This document shows positions 7,236 through 14,628 of a stretch of DNA of 15,204 bases, one piece after another (the first letter of the stretch is position 1; every line of letters starts with the position of its first letter). A program made the translations under genes and the position numbers. The DNA lies in contig JANXZI010000070.1 of NCBI GenBank assembly GCA_025355595.1, positions 1 through 15,204 of the forward strand, read 5' to 3'. The stretch comes from Spartobacteria bacterium (lineage in GTDB: Bacteria > Verrucomicrobiota > Verrucomicrobiia > Chthoniobacterales > Chthoniobacteraceae). Below the pieces are notes generated by a model. It saw only the letters and a list, made by a program, of their open reading frames with translations. It made no database searches and was not told the origin of the DNA.

Positions 7236-7387
7236 GACGTGGGCTTCCGTCAGCGCCTGTTTTTGCACTCGCAGCGTTGCGGAAAAAATTTGTTCTCACG
7301 TGAGGCGCGGGCGGTATGGTGCGCGACCGCTCGTGCCGGTGTGAAACCGCGCCGGGCGTGATTTTTTCCACCATTCTCCAAAGATAC

Positions 7388-8515
7388 ATGAGCACGAACA
7401 CCATGAAGGGCGTCGGCGTCGTTCCTGAAAAAAAGGAACTGCGCATGGTCGCCCATCCCGAGCCGAAGATCACTGCGCCGAATGAGCTGAAAATTCGCAC
7501 GCTGGAAGTCGGCATCTGCGGGACGGACCGCGAGATTTGCACCTTTGCCTACGGGCACGGGCCGAAGGGCTGCGAGTACCTCGTGCTCGGGCATGAGTGT
7601 CTCGGCGAAGTCACGGAGGTCGGGGCGGGTGTGAAAAATTTCGAGGTGGGTGATCTCGTCGTGCCAAGCGTGCGGCGCCCGTGCCCGGATCCGAATTGCA
7701 CGCCGTGCCGCGAGGGGCGGCAGGATTTCTGTTTCACATGGACGTTCAAGGAGCGCGGCATCAATCAGCTTCACGGCTATATGACCGAGCAGTTTGTCGA
7801 GGAGGAGGCTTACCTCACGCCTGTGCCGAACGAATTGCGGGACCTCGCGGTGATGGCCGAGCCGCTCACGATCGCGGAGAAAGGTCTCGCACAGGCGTGG
7901 CAGGTGCAGAAGCGCGTGCCCGGCTGGGAATACTATAACCGTGATGGCAAAGGCCGCGGCTACGGACGCAATGCGGTCGTGCTCGGCGCGGGGCCGATCG
8001 GACTGCTCGGCGCGATGAAGCTGCTCATCGAGGGCTTCCGCGTGTTCATCTACTCGCGCTCGAAGAAGCCGAACTTCAAGGCGGACATCGCGGAGCAGAT
8101 CGGCGCGGAATACATTTCTACGCTGGAAGTCTCCGTGGACGATCTCGCGAAGAAAGTCGGCAACATTGATCTCGTGTACGAGGCCGTGGGCGAGGGCGAC
8201 GTGTCGTTCGAGCTGGCCCGCGTGCTCGGCATCAATGGGGTGTTCATCTTCACGGGCATCCCGGCGGAAAAGCCGCGGATCCCCGTCTTTGCCGACACGA
8301 TCATCCGCAACATCACGCTGAAAAACCACGCGCTCATCGGCACGGTGAACGCGAGCCCGCAGGCGTTCCTCGATGCGATTCACGATCTCGGCGAATTCAA
8401 GAAGCGGTGGCCGAAGGCGGTCGCGTCGCTGATCACCGGGCGGCACACGATTGACGCGCACCGCGAGCTGCTCATCGGCAAGGCTGAGGGGATCAAAAAT
8501 GTGATCCAGTTTTGA
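7388..8515 (+). CDS. Glucose 1-dehydrogenase-type zinc alcohol dehydrogenase (MDR family)
   Basis: Probably oxidises D-glucose (or a related aldose) to the lactone with NAD(P)+, entering a non-phosphorylative or gluconate route. In the 375-aa product, the catalytic-zinc part has CGTDREI at 44-50 and GHE at 68-70, with AEPL at 157-160 supplying a further acidic ligand as in archaeal glucose dehydrogenases. Cys99, Cys104, Cys107 and Cys115 form the structural-zinc lobe. VQKRVPGW at about 173-180, just before the Rossmann GAGPIG at 200-205, closely resembles the Sulfolobus/Haloferax glucose dehydrogenase group, which separates it from ordinary alcohol dehydrogenases. The ATG at 7388 is chosen since the domain begins right after; upstream codons look non-coding. 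No Shine-Dalgarno. It is divergent from galM, which would supply the correct anomer. Confidence 0.87.
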   Translation: MSTNTMKGVGVVPEKKELRMVAHPEPKITAPNELKIRTLEVGICGTDREICTFAYGHGPKGCEYLVLGHECLGEVTEVGAGVKNFEVGDLVVPSVRRPCPDPNCTPCREGRQDFCFTWTFKERGINQLHGYMTEQFVEEEAYLTPVPNELRDLAVMAEPLTIAEKGLAQAWQVQKRVPGWEYYNRDGKGRGYGRNAVVLGAGPIGLLGAMKLLIEGFRVFIYSRSKKPNFKADIAEQIGAEYISTLEVSVDDLAKKVGNIDLVYEAVGEGDVSFELARVLGINGVFIFTGIPAEKPRIPVFADTIIRNITLKNHALIGTVNASPQAFLDAIHDLGEFKKRWPKAVASLITGRHTIDAHRELLIGKAEGIKNVIQF

Positions 8516-8570
8516 GCAGGCCGATGCGATCCGATTTGCGCGCAAAGCGGGGCTGATTTCCGGGTTTGAT

Positions 8571-8660
8571 TCTTATTCTTAATCTAATTCTTATTCCTCC
8601 CTTGAAACCGCTGCGCGCGCCGCTTGCAGAATAAGAATAAGAATAAGATTAGGAATAAGA
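8571..8660. repeat. Inverted repeat of TTATTC/GAATAA low-complexity arms
   Basis: The left arm 8571-8596 and right arm 8635-8660 are reverse complements at 24 of 26 positions. They are built from repeated TTATTC-type hexamers on the left and GAATAA-type on the right, and enclose a 38-nt GC-rich centre. The arms are strikingly AT-rich for this genome. The element fills most of the gap between the glucose dehydrogenase and cyclase-family genes. It might end transcription of the first gene or be a mobile/dispersed repeat. A separate 12-bp perfect palindrome, TTTGCGCGCAAA, lies at 8535-8546. Confidence 0.85.
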
Positions 8661-8719
8661 GGAGACAGCAGCGCGCTCCGCCGATTTTTTAGAACTTCAT
8701 CCCGACTCCCACTTTCACC

Positions 8720-9358
8720 ATGAGCAAAAATCCCTGGATCGACGTCTCCATCCCCCTCCACAACGGCATGCACGGCTGGCCGGGCGGACCGCCGACCTCG
8801 ATCACGATGCACCTCGGCACGGCGAAGGGGGATGTGTGCAATGTGTCGGCGATCAATTTCAATTCGCACACTGGGACGCACATGGATGCGCCGCTGCATT
8901 TTCTCCACGGCGCAAAGACGATGGACGATCTGCCGTGGGACGCGGTGATTGGCCCGGCACGCGTCGTCGAGATCAAGGACCGCGTGGCCATCAAGCCGGC
9001 GGAGTTGAAGAAGCTGAAGCTGCGCAAAGGCGAGCGGATCATTTTCAAGACGCGCAACTCGTCGGTGAGCTGGAAGAAGGCGGAGTTCGACAAGGATTTC
9101 GTCTATATCTCGAAGGAGGCGGCGCAGGTGATCGTGGACGCAGGCGTGCAAACCGTGGGCGTGGATTACCTGAGCGTCGGCGGATTTTACAAGGACGGGA
9201 TCGAGACGCACCATATTCTGCTCGGTGCGGAAGTGTGGATCATCGAGGGGCTCGACCTCGCGAAGATCAGGCCGGGCAATTACGACCTGAATTGTCTGCC
9301 GATCAAATTCCAGAACGGTGACGGCGCGCCCTCGCGCTGCCTGCTGCGGAAGCGGTAG
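8720..9358 (+). CDS. Cyclase-family metal-dependent hydrolase (kynurenine formamidase-like fold)
   Basis: The 212-aa product carries the family signature HTGTHMDAPLHF at 50-61, in which the histidines and aspartate bind metal. DVSIPLHNGM near the N terminus and the YISKEAAQVIVDAGVQTVGVDYLSVG region are also family-typical. Members include bacterial kynurenine formamidase (KynB), isatin hydrolase and polyketide cyclase-like proteins, so the substrate cannot be read from the sequence. No tryptophan-degradation genes are adjacent, so KynB is not assigned. The ATG at 8720 matches where homologous proteins begin (DVSxPL about 8 residues in). No signal peptide and no Shine-Dalgarno sequence are evident. 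It is convergent with the PBP2 gene, with 65 bp between the stops and no clear terminator. Confidence 0.88.
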   Translation: MSKNPWIDVSIPLHNGMHGWPGGPPTSITMHLGTAKGDVCNVSAINFNSHTGTHMDAPLHFLHGAKTMDDLPWDAVIGPARVVEIKDRVAIKPAELKKLKLRKGERIIFKTRNSSVSWKKAEFDKDFVYISKEAAQVIVDAGVQTVGVDYLSVGGFYKDGIETHHILLGAEVWIIEGLDLAKIRPGNYDLNCLPIKFQNGDGAPSRCLLRKR

Positions 9359-9423
9359 ATTTGACGCGCCATGTGGTCGCGCTCAGGTCCGCACTGACGG
9401 CACGCCTGCGCGGAATCCATCCC

Positions 9424-11406
9424 CTACTCGGCGTCGGGATCGACGCGCTTTTTCTTGAGGCCGCCCTTCTTCTCGTCCTTCGGCTCCACTTTCAGGATTT
9501 CCTTGAGCACGCGGCCCGCGATCGGGGCGGCGTAGGTGCCGCCGTGAACGTCGTTGTCGCCGGGTTTTCCCTCGTAGAGGACGGCGAATGCGAACTGCGG
9601 CTTATCGAGCGGCGCGAAGCCGACAAACCACGCGGCGACCTTCTCCCTTTTCTTCGGGCCCCATTGCGCGGTGCCGGTCTTGCCCACGACCTTGAAGCCG
9701 GGGACACCCGCGCGGCCCGCGGTGCCGCCGCCGCTGTTCACGACGCCGTCGAGGCCGGCTCGCAGCGCCTTCATCGTGTCGCGGTGGATGTCAATCTGGC
9801 TGCGCACGCGGGTGTCGTAGCCGAAGGTGATGCGCCCATCGAGGTCCTGCACCTGGAGCACGAGCCGCGGCTGGAAGACGGTGCCGCCATTCGCAATCGC
9901 GCACATCGCCGAGGCCATCTGCACGGGAGTCACGAGCGTGTCGCCCTGACCGATGCTCATGTTCGCGATGTCGCCGGGCATGATGCCGCGACCGTGGTGC
10001 TTTTGCATGTACTCGGGCGTCATCAGATTCCCCGGTTCCTCGGAGCTGAGCGGGATGCCCGTCTTCGCGCCGAGGCCGAGGCGGCTCCCGTAATCGAGGA
10101 TCGGGCGGTAGCCGGACTTGAGGCCCATCTTGTAAAAGTACGTGTTGCACGACTGGATGAGCGCCGCCGTGAAATTGAGCGGGCCGACATCGCTGTGTTT
10201 CCAGTTCCGGAATGTGGTCTTGCCAATCTTAATGGCGGCCTCCCCGCCGAATTCGTCGCTCGGATCCACGTAGCCGTCGTTCAGCGCGGCGAGGCCGGTG
10301 ATGATTTTGAAAATCGAGCCCGGCGGATAGGCGGCGCGGTAGGCGCGCGGGAAGAGCGGGTTGAAGGGATCTTTCGTGAGCTTGTCCATCACCTCGGAGG
10401 AGACAGTCGGGATGTAAATGTTCGGATCAAACGCGGGCTCGGAGGCCATCGCGAGGATCTCGCCGGTCTTCGGATCCATCACGACCATCGCGCACGGACG
10501 CTTCGCGCGAATCAGTTCCCTCTCGACGATCTGCTGGATCTTCAGGTCGAGCGAGAGCACCACATTCTGCCCCGGCCGCGGAGGGAGCGTGACTTTTTCC
10601 GTGGACTTCAGGCCTTTCGCGTCGAAGGACACCTGCATCACGCCGAGCTTGCCGGTGAGCTGCGTATTGAAGGATTTTTCGATGCCGTCGCGCCCTTCGA
10701 ATTCCGGCCAGAGCAGTTCGTTGTTTTCGATTTCCCCGCTCTGGAAACCGCCCTGCCGGCCCACGAATCCGAGCACATGCGCCGCAAGCGCACCTTGCGG
10801 ATACGTGCGCAGATAGACGGGGATCGTCATGAGCCCAGGGGACTGGCTGCGCTTGAGCCTTTCCAGTTCGGTGACCTTCAGATCCTGCGCGATCACCATC
10901 GGCATCACCGCGCGTTCCTGGTACTGCCGCAGGGCCTTTGCCGGGTCCACCGTGATGGCCCGCCCGGTGATCTGCTGCGCCTGCTGCACATGCTCGGCGA
11001 TGAAGCGCGAGGCCTCCTCGTCGTTGAAACGCGGCGGCACGGGGAAATTGATCGCGAGATTGTAGCCCATGCGCGACTGCGCGAGCGGCACGCCATTCCG
11101 GTCCGTGATCTGGCCGCGCGGCGGGGGGATTGCGAAGATGTAATTCCGCGCAAGCTTCTGGGTCTCCCAGCTCGGCTGGAGGCCGGGATCCGGCGTGGCG
11201 GCCTTTGCCGCGGGGGCCAGTGCCGGCGCAGGTACCGGTGCCAGCGCGAGCGCATCCGCAGGTGCGCCGGTGAGCGGATTGCGGGCGCCAGCCGCAGCAG
11301 CCTTGGGATACGCGATGACCGCCGGGCGCGGCGGCGGGTTCTGCGCAACCGCACACAGCGCGGAAATGCACACGCAGAGAACCGCAGGCAGAGGTCGGTG
11401 AATCAC
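9424..11406 (-). CDS. mrdA: Penicillin-binding protein 2 (peptidoglycan DD-transpeptidase)
   Basis: It cross-links peptidoglycan during cell elongation, anchored in the inner membrane. From the GTG at 11406 the product is 660 aa. It has an N-terminal hydrophobic segment at about 6-21 (LPAVLCVCISALCAVA), then an Ala/Pro-rich linker. The PBP dimerisation start IPPPRGQITDRNGVPLA lies at about 93-109. The transpeptidase follows with the active-site SIFK (Ser364), SCN at 419-421 and KTG at 576-578. YPPGSIFK, RNWKHSDVGPLNFTAALIQSCN and SIGQGDTLVTPVQMA point to PBP2 rather than FtsI. An alternative ATG at 11454 overlaps the stop of the TatD gene (TGATG) and would suit translational coupling. The intervening 16 codons look non-coding and delay the hydrophobic segment. 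Positively charged tail (KKGGLKKKRV). No rodA or mreC is nearby. Confidence 0.9.
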   Translation of the reverse strand: MIHRPLPAVLCVCISALCAVAQNPPPRPAVIAYPKAAAAGARNPLTGAPADALALAPVPAPALAPAAKAATPDPGLQPSWETQKLARNYIFAIPPPRGQITDRNGVPLAQSRMGYNLAINFPVPPRFNDEEASRFIAEHVQQAQQITGRAITVDPAKALRQYQERAVMPMVIAQDLKVTELERLKRSQSPGLMTIPVYLRTYPQGALAAHVLGFVGRQGGFQSGEIENNELLWPEFEGRDGIEKSFNTQLTGKLGVMQVSFDAKGLKSTEKVTLPPRPGQNVVLSLDLKIQQIVERELIRAKRPCAMVVMDPKTGEILAMASEPAFDPNIYIPTVSSEVMDKLTKDPFNPLFPRAYRAAYPPGSIFKIITGLAALNDGYVDPSDEFGGEAAIKIGKTTFRNWKHSDVGPLNFTAALIQSCNTYFYKMGLKSGYRPILDYGSRLGLGAKTGIPLSSEEPGNLMTPEYMQKHHGRGIMPGDIANMSIGQGDTLVTPVQMASAMCAIANGGTVFQPRLVLQVQDLDGRITFGYDTRVRSQIDIHRDTMKALRAGLDGVVNSGGGTAGRAGVPGFKVVGKTGTAQWGPKKREKVAAWFVGFAPLDKPQFAFAVLYEGKPGDNDVHGGTYAAPIAGRVLKEILKVEPKDEKKGGLKKKRVDPDAE

Positions 11407-11453
11407 TGCGCAAAAATATCCCGGAGCAGCGCGCTGCCAAGTGCCAAGTGTCA

Positions 11454-12254
11454 TCAGATCTGGAAGCGCGGGTTTTGCGACATGAATTGCCGCGGATTGC
11501 CAAACGCCACCGCATCCGCGCGCTCCGCGCTCCAGCCACGCTTGCGCATCTCCAGAATCGTCCGCGGCACCGCGAGCGGGACGCTGATGCCCCAATCACA
11601 CGCGCTGTTCATCCAGATGCGCTCGCTGCCGTAGTTTTCCAAAATATCAATCGCGCGTGCCGGCGTACACTTGCTCTCCGGGTAGAGCGTCATGCCGGCC
11701 CACATCCCGGTATCGAGCACCATCTTCGCCGTGTGCTCCTCGACGTGATCGATGATCACACGCTCCGGCGCGATTCGCTGGTCGCCTTTGATCACATCCA
11801 AGATCAGCCGCGTCCCTTTTAGCTTGTCCTCGAGGTGCGGCGTGTGGACGAGGATCATCTGCCCGTGCTTCGCCGCGAGATCCACATGGCGTTCGAGGAT
11901 TTTCAGCTCGTTGCGCGTGTTCTTGTTCAGCCCGATTTCGCCGATGCCGAGCACGTTGGGCCGCGCGAGAAATTCCGGGATGATCGAGAGCACCTCATCC
12001 GCGAGCTTCATGTCCTCCGACTCCTTCGGATTGATGCACAGCCAGCAATAGTGCGGCAGCCCGAATTTCGCCGCGCGCTTCGGCTCGTAGTCCGTGAGCT
12101 GGCAGAAGTAATCGTAAAATCCCTGCACGCCGCTGCGGTCAAAGCCCGCCCAAAACGCCGGCTCACACACCGCCGCACAGCCCGCCGTGACCATCGCCTG
12201 ATAGTCGTCCGTCGTCCGCGAGACCATGTGCCCGTGTGGTTCGATGTAGCGCAT
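11454..12254 (-). CDS. TatD-family metal-dependent hydrolase, EboB-like
   Basis: The 266-aa product has a TatD/amidohydrolase metal site: EPHGH at 5-9 (His7, His9; Glu5 replaces the usual Asp), GEIGLN at 105-110 (Glu106), HTPH at 137-140, IDH at 168-170 and SACDWG at 217-222 (Asp220). The opening MRYIEPHGHMVSRTTDDYQAM and the CEPAFW and CDWGISVPLAVP segments resemble, from memory, the TatD protein of the ebo metabolite-traffic cluster (EboB) rather than the DNase TatD. Cytoplasmic, no signal peptide. The ATG at 12254 is preceded by a pyrimidine-rich repeat arm and has no Shine-Dalgarno. Its stop overlaps a possible PBP2 start by one base. A small-protein gene lies 103 bp upstream on the same strand. 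The UbiA- and AroB-like ebo partners are not in the window, so the role is open. Confidence 0.87.
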   Translation of the reverse strand: MRYIEPHGHMVSRTTDDYQAMVTAGCAAVCEPAFWAGFDRSGVQGFYDYFCQLTDYEPKRAAKFGLPHYCWLCINPKESEDMKLADEVLSIIPEFLARPNVLGIGEIGLNKNTRNELKILERHVDLAAKHGQMILVHTPHLEDKLKGTRLILDVIKGDQRIAPERVIIDHVEEHTAKMVLDTGMWAGMTLYPESKCTPARAIDILENYGSERIWMNSACDWGISVPLAVPRTILEMRKRGWSAERADAVAFGNPRQFMSQNPRFQI

Positions 12255-12260
12255 GCGGGG

Positions 12261-12380
12261 GGAGAAGTTGAGAGTTGAGGGTAGAGAGTTGAGAGTTGGA
12301 GAATCAGCACACGCGCGGAGCGCGCATCATCGCGGGAAGGTGGCGGCCTCTCAACCCTCAACACTCACTCTCAACTTTCC
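12261..12380. repeat. Inverted repeat of GTTGAGA-type low-complexity arms
   Basis: The left arm (12261-12301) is built of GTTGAGAG-like units and the right arm (12347-12380) of their complements (CTCTCAAC, ACCCTCAAC). Perfect pairings include AAGTTGAGAGT (12265-12275) with 12367-12377, and GTTGAGAG (12288-12295) with 12348-12355. A GC-rich centre lies between. The right arm contains the stop codon and last codons of the small gene; the left arm abuts the TatD start. Architecture matches the element at 8571-8660: low-complexity strand-biased arms around a GC-rich core. Confidence 0.75.
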
Positions 12381-12633
12381 GCCACGCCCCGACTGCGCCC
12401 TTGCCTGGCGATTTTTCGATGGGCTCGGCCGTCGGATCGCTCAGTGAGAGCAGCACATCGCGCGCACGCGTCGGCTGCAAACCGCCGAGATTTTTCAGCG
12501 CCTCACGGAATGCCGCCAGCCGGAAATCCGCCTCACCCGTGCCGCGGTCCACGCGGTCGAGGAACGCCGCGAGATCGATCAGCTTCGCCCGTGCATCCAT
12601 GAAATAAAGATCGAGCAGTTCGTTGCGCGTCAT
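12358..12633 (-). CDS. Small hypothetical protein upstream of EboB-like TatD
   Basis: The 91-aa product is read from the ATG at 12633 (MTRNELLDLYFMDARAKLID). This is preferred to a longer frame starting at 12690, because the added 19 residues are Pro/Cys-rich and cross the hairpin at 12667-12699. The core, residues 1-80, is charged and helical in appearance (AKLIDLAAFLDRVDRG, DFRLAAFREALKNLGG, RARDVLLSLSDPTAEPIEKSPGKGAVGAW), without signal peptide or membrane segment. The clean domain-like composition and codon use support a real gene. The last residues (KVESEC) are encoded by an inverted-repeat arm, so the C terminus may have been altered by that element. I believe similar small proteins accompany EboB-like TatD genes in Verrucomicrobia, but this is recollection and function is unknown. 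Confidence 0.72.
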   Translation of the reverse strand: MTRNELLDLYFMDARAKLIDLAAFLDRVDRGTGEADFRLAAFREALKNLGGLQPTRARDVLLSLSDPTAEPIEKSPGKGAVGAWRKVESEC

Positions 12634-12666
12634 GCCTGGAATGTGTGCGGGAAGTGCCGGGATGCA

Positions 12667-12699
12667 AGAGGGGCGGCACGACCTGCGCACCGCCCCTCT
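12667..12699 (-). terminator. Perfect 10-bp hairpin downstream of cytochrome b562-like gene
   Basis: AGAGGGGCGG (12667-12676) pairs perfectly with CCGCCCCTCT (12690-12699) around a 13-nt loop. On the minus strand it lies 37 bp after the stop of the cytochrome b562-like gene and upstream of the small-protein start. The T-run behind it is poor, so termination efficiency is uncertain. Confidence 0.5.
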
Positions 12700-12735
12700 G
12701 CGTAAACCGTCTGGGCGTTCAGCCTCCGGTGAGAA

Positions 12736-13152
12736 CTAGTCGGCCTTGTACTTCTTGTGGCCTTCCTTTTTTCCCGCGTTGAGTTTGTCCAGGGCCGCCT
12801 TCGCCTCGTCCGTCTTGCCGGCTTCGAGCGCCGCCTTCAGCGCGTCGAGACCCTTGCCCATCTCCACCATCGAGGCCTTGTAGCCTTCGAGGAATTTCGC
12901 CTTTTCCGCGGCGGGCACTTCCTTGGTCTTGGCGGGCTCGAATTTCGAGGCCGCGGCGCAGGCTTCCTTTGCCTCGGCCACTTTCTTTACGTTATCGGCC
13001 TTCTTCGACGCATCGGCGATGTCGCGGTTGACGGCCTTCAGGTTCTTGCCGATTTTTTCCATCTCCTTGCCGAGCGGCGTGTCCTCCTCCGCAAATGCGG
13101 GGACGGCGATGGCGAACGCGGCGAGCAGGCTGAACAGGTGTGTGAGTTTCAT
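12736..13152 (-). CDS. Cytochrome b562-like periplasmic protein
   Basis: The 138-aa product starts with a clear signal peptide (MKLTHLFSLLAAFAIAVPAFA, cleavage before EEDTP), so the ATG at 13152 is chosen over a longer frame to 13329. The mature part is Lys/Ala/Glu-rich and almost entirely helical in appearance, consistent with a four-helix bundle of about 117 residues, the size of cytochrome b562. LGKEMEKIGKNLKAVNRDI places Met31 where the b562 axial methionine sits. KKEGHKKYKAD at the C terminus places His132 where its axial histidine sits. There is no CXXCH, so any haem would be non-covalent. Family members act in periplasmic electron transfer of unclear partner. It is alone on its strand, followed by a hairpin, and divergent from the RNA-binding protein gene. 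Some members have lost haem, so binding is inferred. Confidence 0.78.
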   Translation of the reverse strand: MKLTHLFSLLAAFAIAVPAFAEEDTPLGKEMEKIGKNLKAVNRDIADASKKADNVKKVAEAKEACAAASKFEPAKTKEVPAAEKAKFLEGYKASMVEMGKGLDALKAALEAGKTDEAKAALDKLNAGKKEGHKKYKAD

Positions 13153-13581
13153 CTGGGTTGTCTTTGTGGTGTGTTGTTTTTGAATCTTCCCGGCAGGCGT
13201 GCCACCGGTCTTCCCCGCCATTGACGAAAGTTCGCGGCGAATAGTCAAAGTTTCTTTCGCGGCACCGTGGCGGCGGCGCAAAGGAACGCTCCCCAAACAC
13301 CGGGCACGCCTGCTCACCGCTCCGAGCACCCACGCCCATTTTGTCCGCCGGAAATCCGCTCGGCTTCCGGCCCGATTATTCGATTCGGAAAAAGAAACCC
13401 CTTGCGTTCCCGAAAATAGCGTCTCTTATCCGCCTCGCAAGTTCAGAGCCCCTTTGGGCGTTGGTAGATTGCTAGTTGTGTTTGCAGTGCGGTGATAATC
13501 GCAGGGCTTCTCAGTGGCAGTTTGAAATCCGATCATCGGAAACAGCCGCAGATTAGCTCCGCAAGTTGCAGAAACAAACAC
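13153..13581. other. Gene-free divergent intergenic region
   Basis: These 429 bp separate the starts of the cytochrome b562-like gene (minus) and the RRM protein gene (plus). I see no convincing gene. A TTGAC/GTCAA inverted pair lies at 13221-13225 and 13244-13248. The part nearer the RRM gene is less GC-rich and may hold its promoter and a leader of about 80 nt. Confidence 0.6.
13469..13499 (+). promoter_or_regulatory. Possible promoter of the RRM protein gene
   Basis: TTGCTA at 13469-13474 and GATAAT at 13494-13499 resemble sigma-70 -35 and -10 boxes with a 19-bp spacer, longer than optimal. This would give a leader of roughly 75 nt before the ATG at 13582. Long leaders are common in cold-responsive RNA-binding protein genes. 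Weak evidence. Confidence 0.3.
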
Positions 13582-13953
<372 letters not shown>

Positions 13954-13982
13954 GCACTGCTAGGAATCCAAATTCCCAATTC

Positions 13983-14017
13983 AAAACGCCCCGGTGGAAA
14001 CGCCGGGGCGTTTTTCT
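13983..14017 (+). terminator. Rho-independent terminator of RRM gene
   Basis: CGCCCCGG (13987-13994) pairs with CCGGGGCG (14003-14010), with an 8-nt loop. The stem is preceded by AAAA and followed by a run of five T's and CTTTT. It begins 30 bp after the RRM gene stop. This is the only textbook intrinsic terminator in the window. Confidence 0.9.
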
Positions 14018-14054
14018 TTTGTGTAGATGCGGAGCCTGCGATGAATCCCTCGCC

Positions 14055-14582
14055 ATGTCCTTCAAACTTGTCATTGAGCCGCATCGCGAATCGTGGAAGG
14101 GCGACTTCGAGCAGGAAGCCGTGCGAATCAAAAGCGCGCTCGGCTCGGCGTTGGTCGCATTGCACCACATCGGCAGCACCGCCATTCCCGGCCTCCACGC
14201 GAAGCCGATTATAGACCTCATGGCCGAGGCCGTGAGCCTCGAAGCACTCGATGCCCATTGCAGAGAAATGGAACGCCTCGGCTACGAGGCGATGGGCGAG
14301 TTTGGAATACCGGGCCGCAGGTATTTTCGGAAAGACAGCGGCGCAGGAGTGAGGACGCATCAGGTCCACGCGTTTGCCGCTGGCTCTCCGCATCTGGCCC
14401 GACATCTGGCTTTCCGGGATTACCTCCGCCAACACCCTGGGACTGCCCGCGAGTACGGCGCGCTGAAACTCCGTCTGGCCGAGTCGTGCCGGGGCGATGT
14501 CGAAAACTACATCGAAGGAAAAGACGTCTTCGTGAAGGATGTGGAACGCAGGGCGCTGGAGTGGAGCGCTCACAGACCGTGA
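14055..14582 (+). CDS. GrpB/UPF0157 family protein (nucleotidyltransferase-like fold)
   Basis: The 175-aa product, typical length for the family, carries the hallmark HHIGSTAIPGLHAKPIIDL at 37-55. The GST...P...K..ID pattern resembles a nucleotidyltransferase active site. HLAFRDYLRQHP and YGALKLRLAE further on are also family-typical. The biochemical role of GrpB proteins is not established, despite the name taken from an old locus label. The ATG at 14055 is chosen because MSFKLVIEPH matches the usual N terminus; an upstream in-frame ATG at 14019 lies next to the terminator and adds Cys-rich sequence. It sits between the RRM gene terminator and the exonuclease III gene, 46 bp before the latter, and may be cotranscribed with it. 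No Shine-Dalgarno. Confidence 0.9.
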   Translation: MSFKLVIEPHRESWKGDFEQEAVRIKSALGSALVALHHIGSTAIPGLHAKPIIDLMAEAVSLEALDAHCREMERLGYEAMGEFGIPGRRYFRKDSGAGVRTHQVHAFAAGSPHLARHLAFRDYLRQHPGTAREYGALKLRLAESCRGDVENYIEGKDVFVKDVERRALEWSAHRP

Positions 14583-14628
14583 GGCCCGCAGTTGATCTTC
14601 CCCGCGCACTCCGCTGTCCTCGCCGCAC

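Noticed and set aside
7290..7320. TTGTTC...TATGGT promoter for the glucose dehydrogenase
   Set aside because: The spacer is 19 bp and both boxes are poor; not better than chance in this region.
7250..8545. 431-codon minus-strand frame opposite the glucose dehydrogenase
   Set aside because: Arg/His/Asp-rich antisense translation; the plus strand has the zinc and Rossmann motifs.
9361..11634. 757-codon plus-strand open frame opposite the PBP2 gene
   Set aside because: It is the antisense of PBP2, which has all three transpeptidase motifs. The plus-strand translation is Arg/His/Gly/Ala-rich with no domain; long antisense frames are expected at this GC content.
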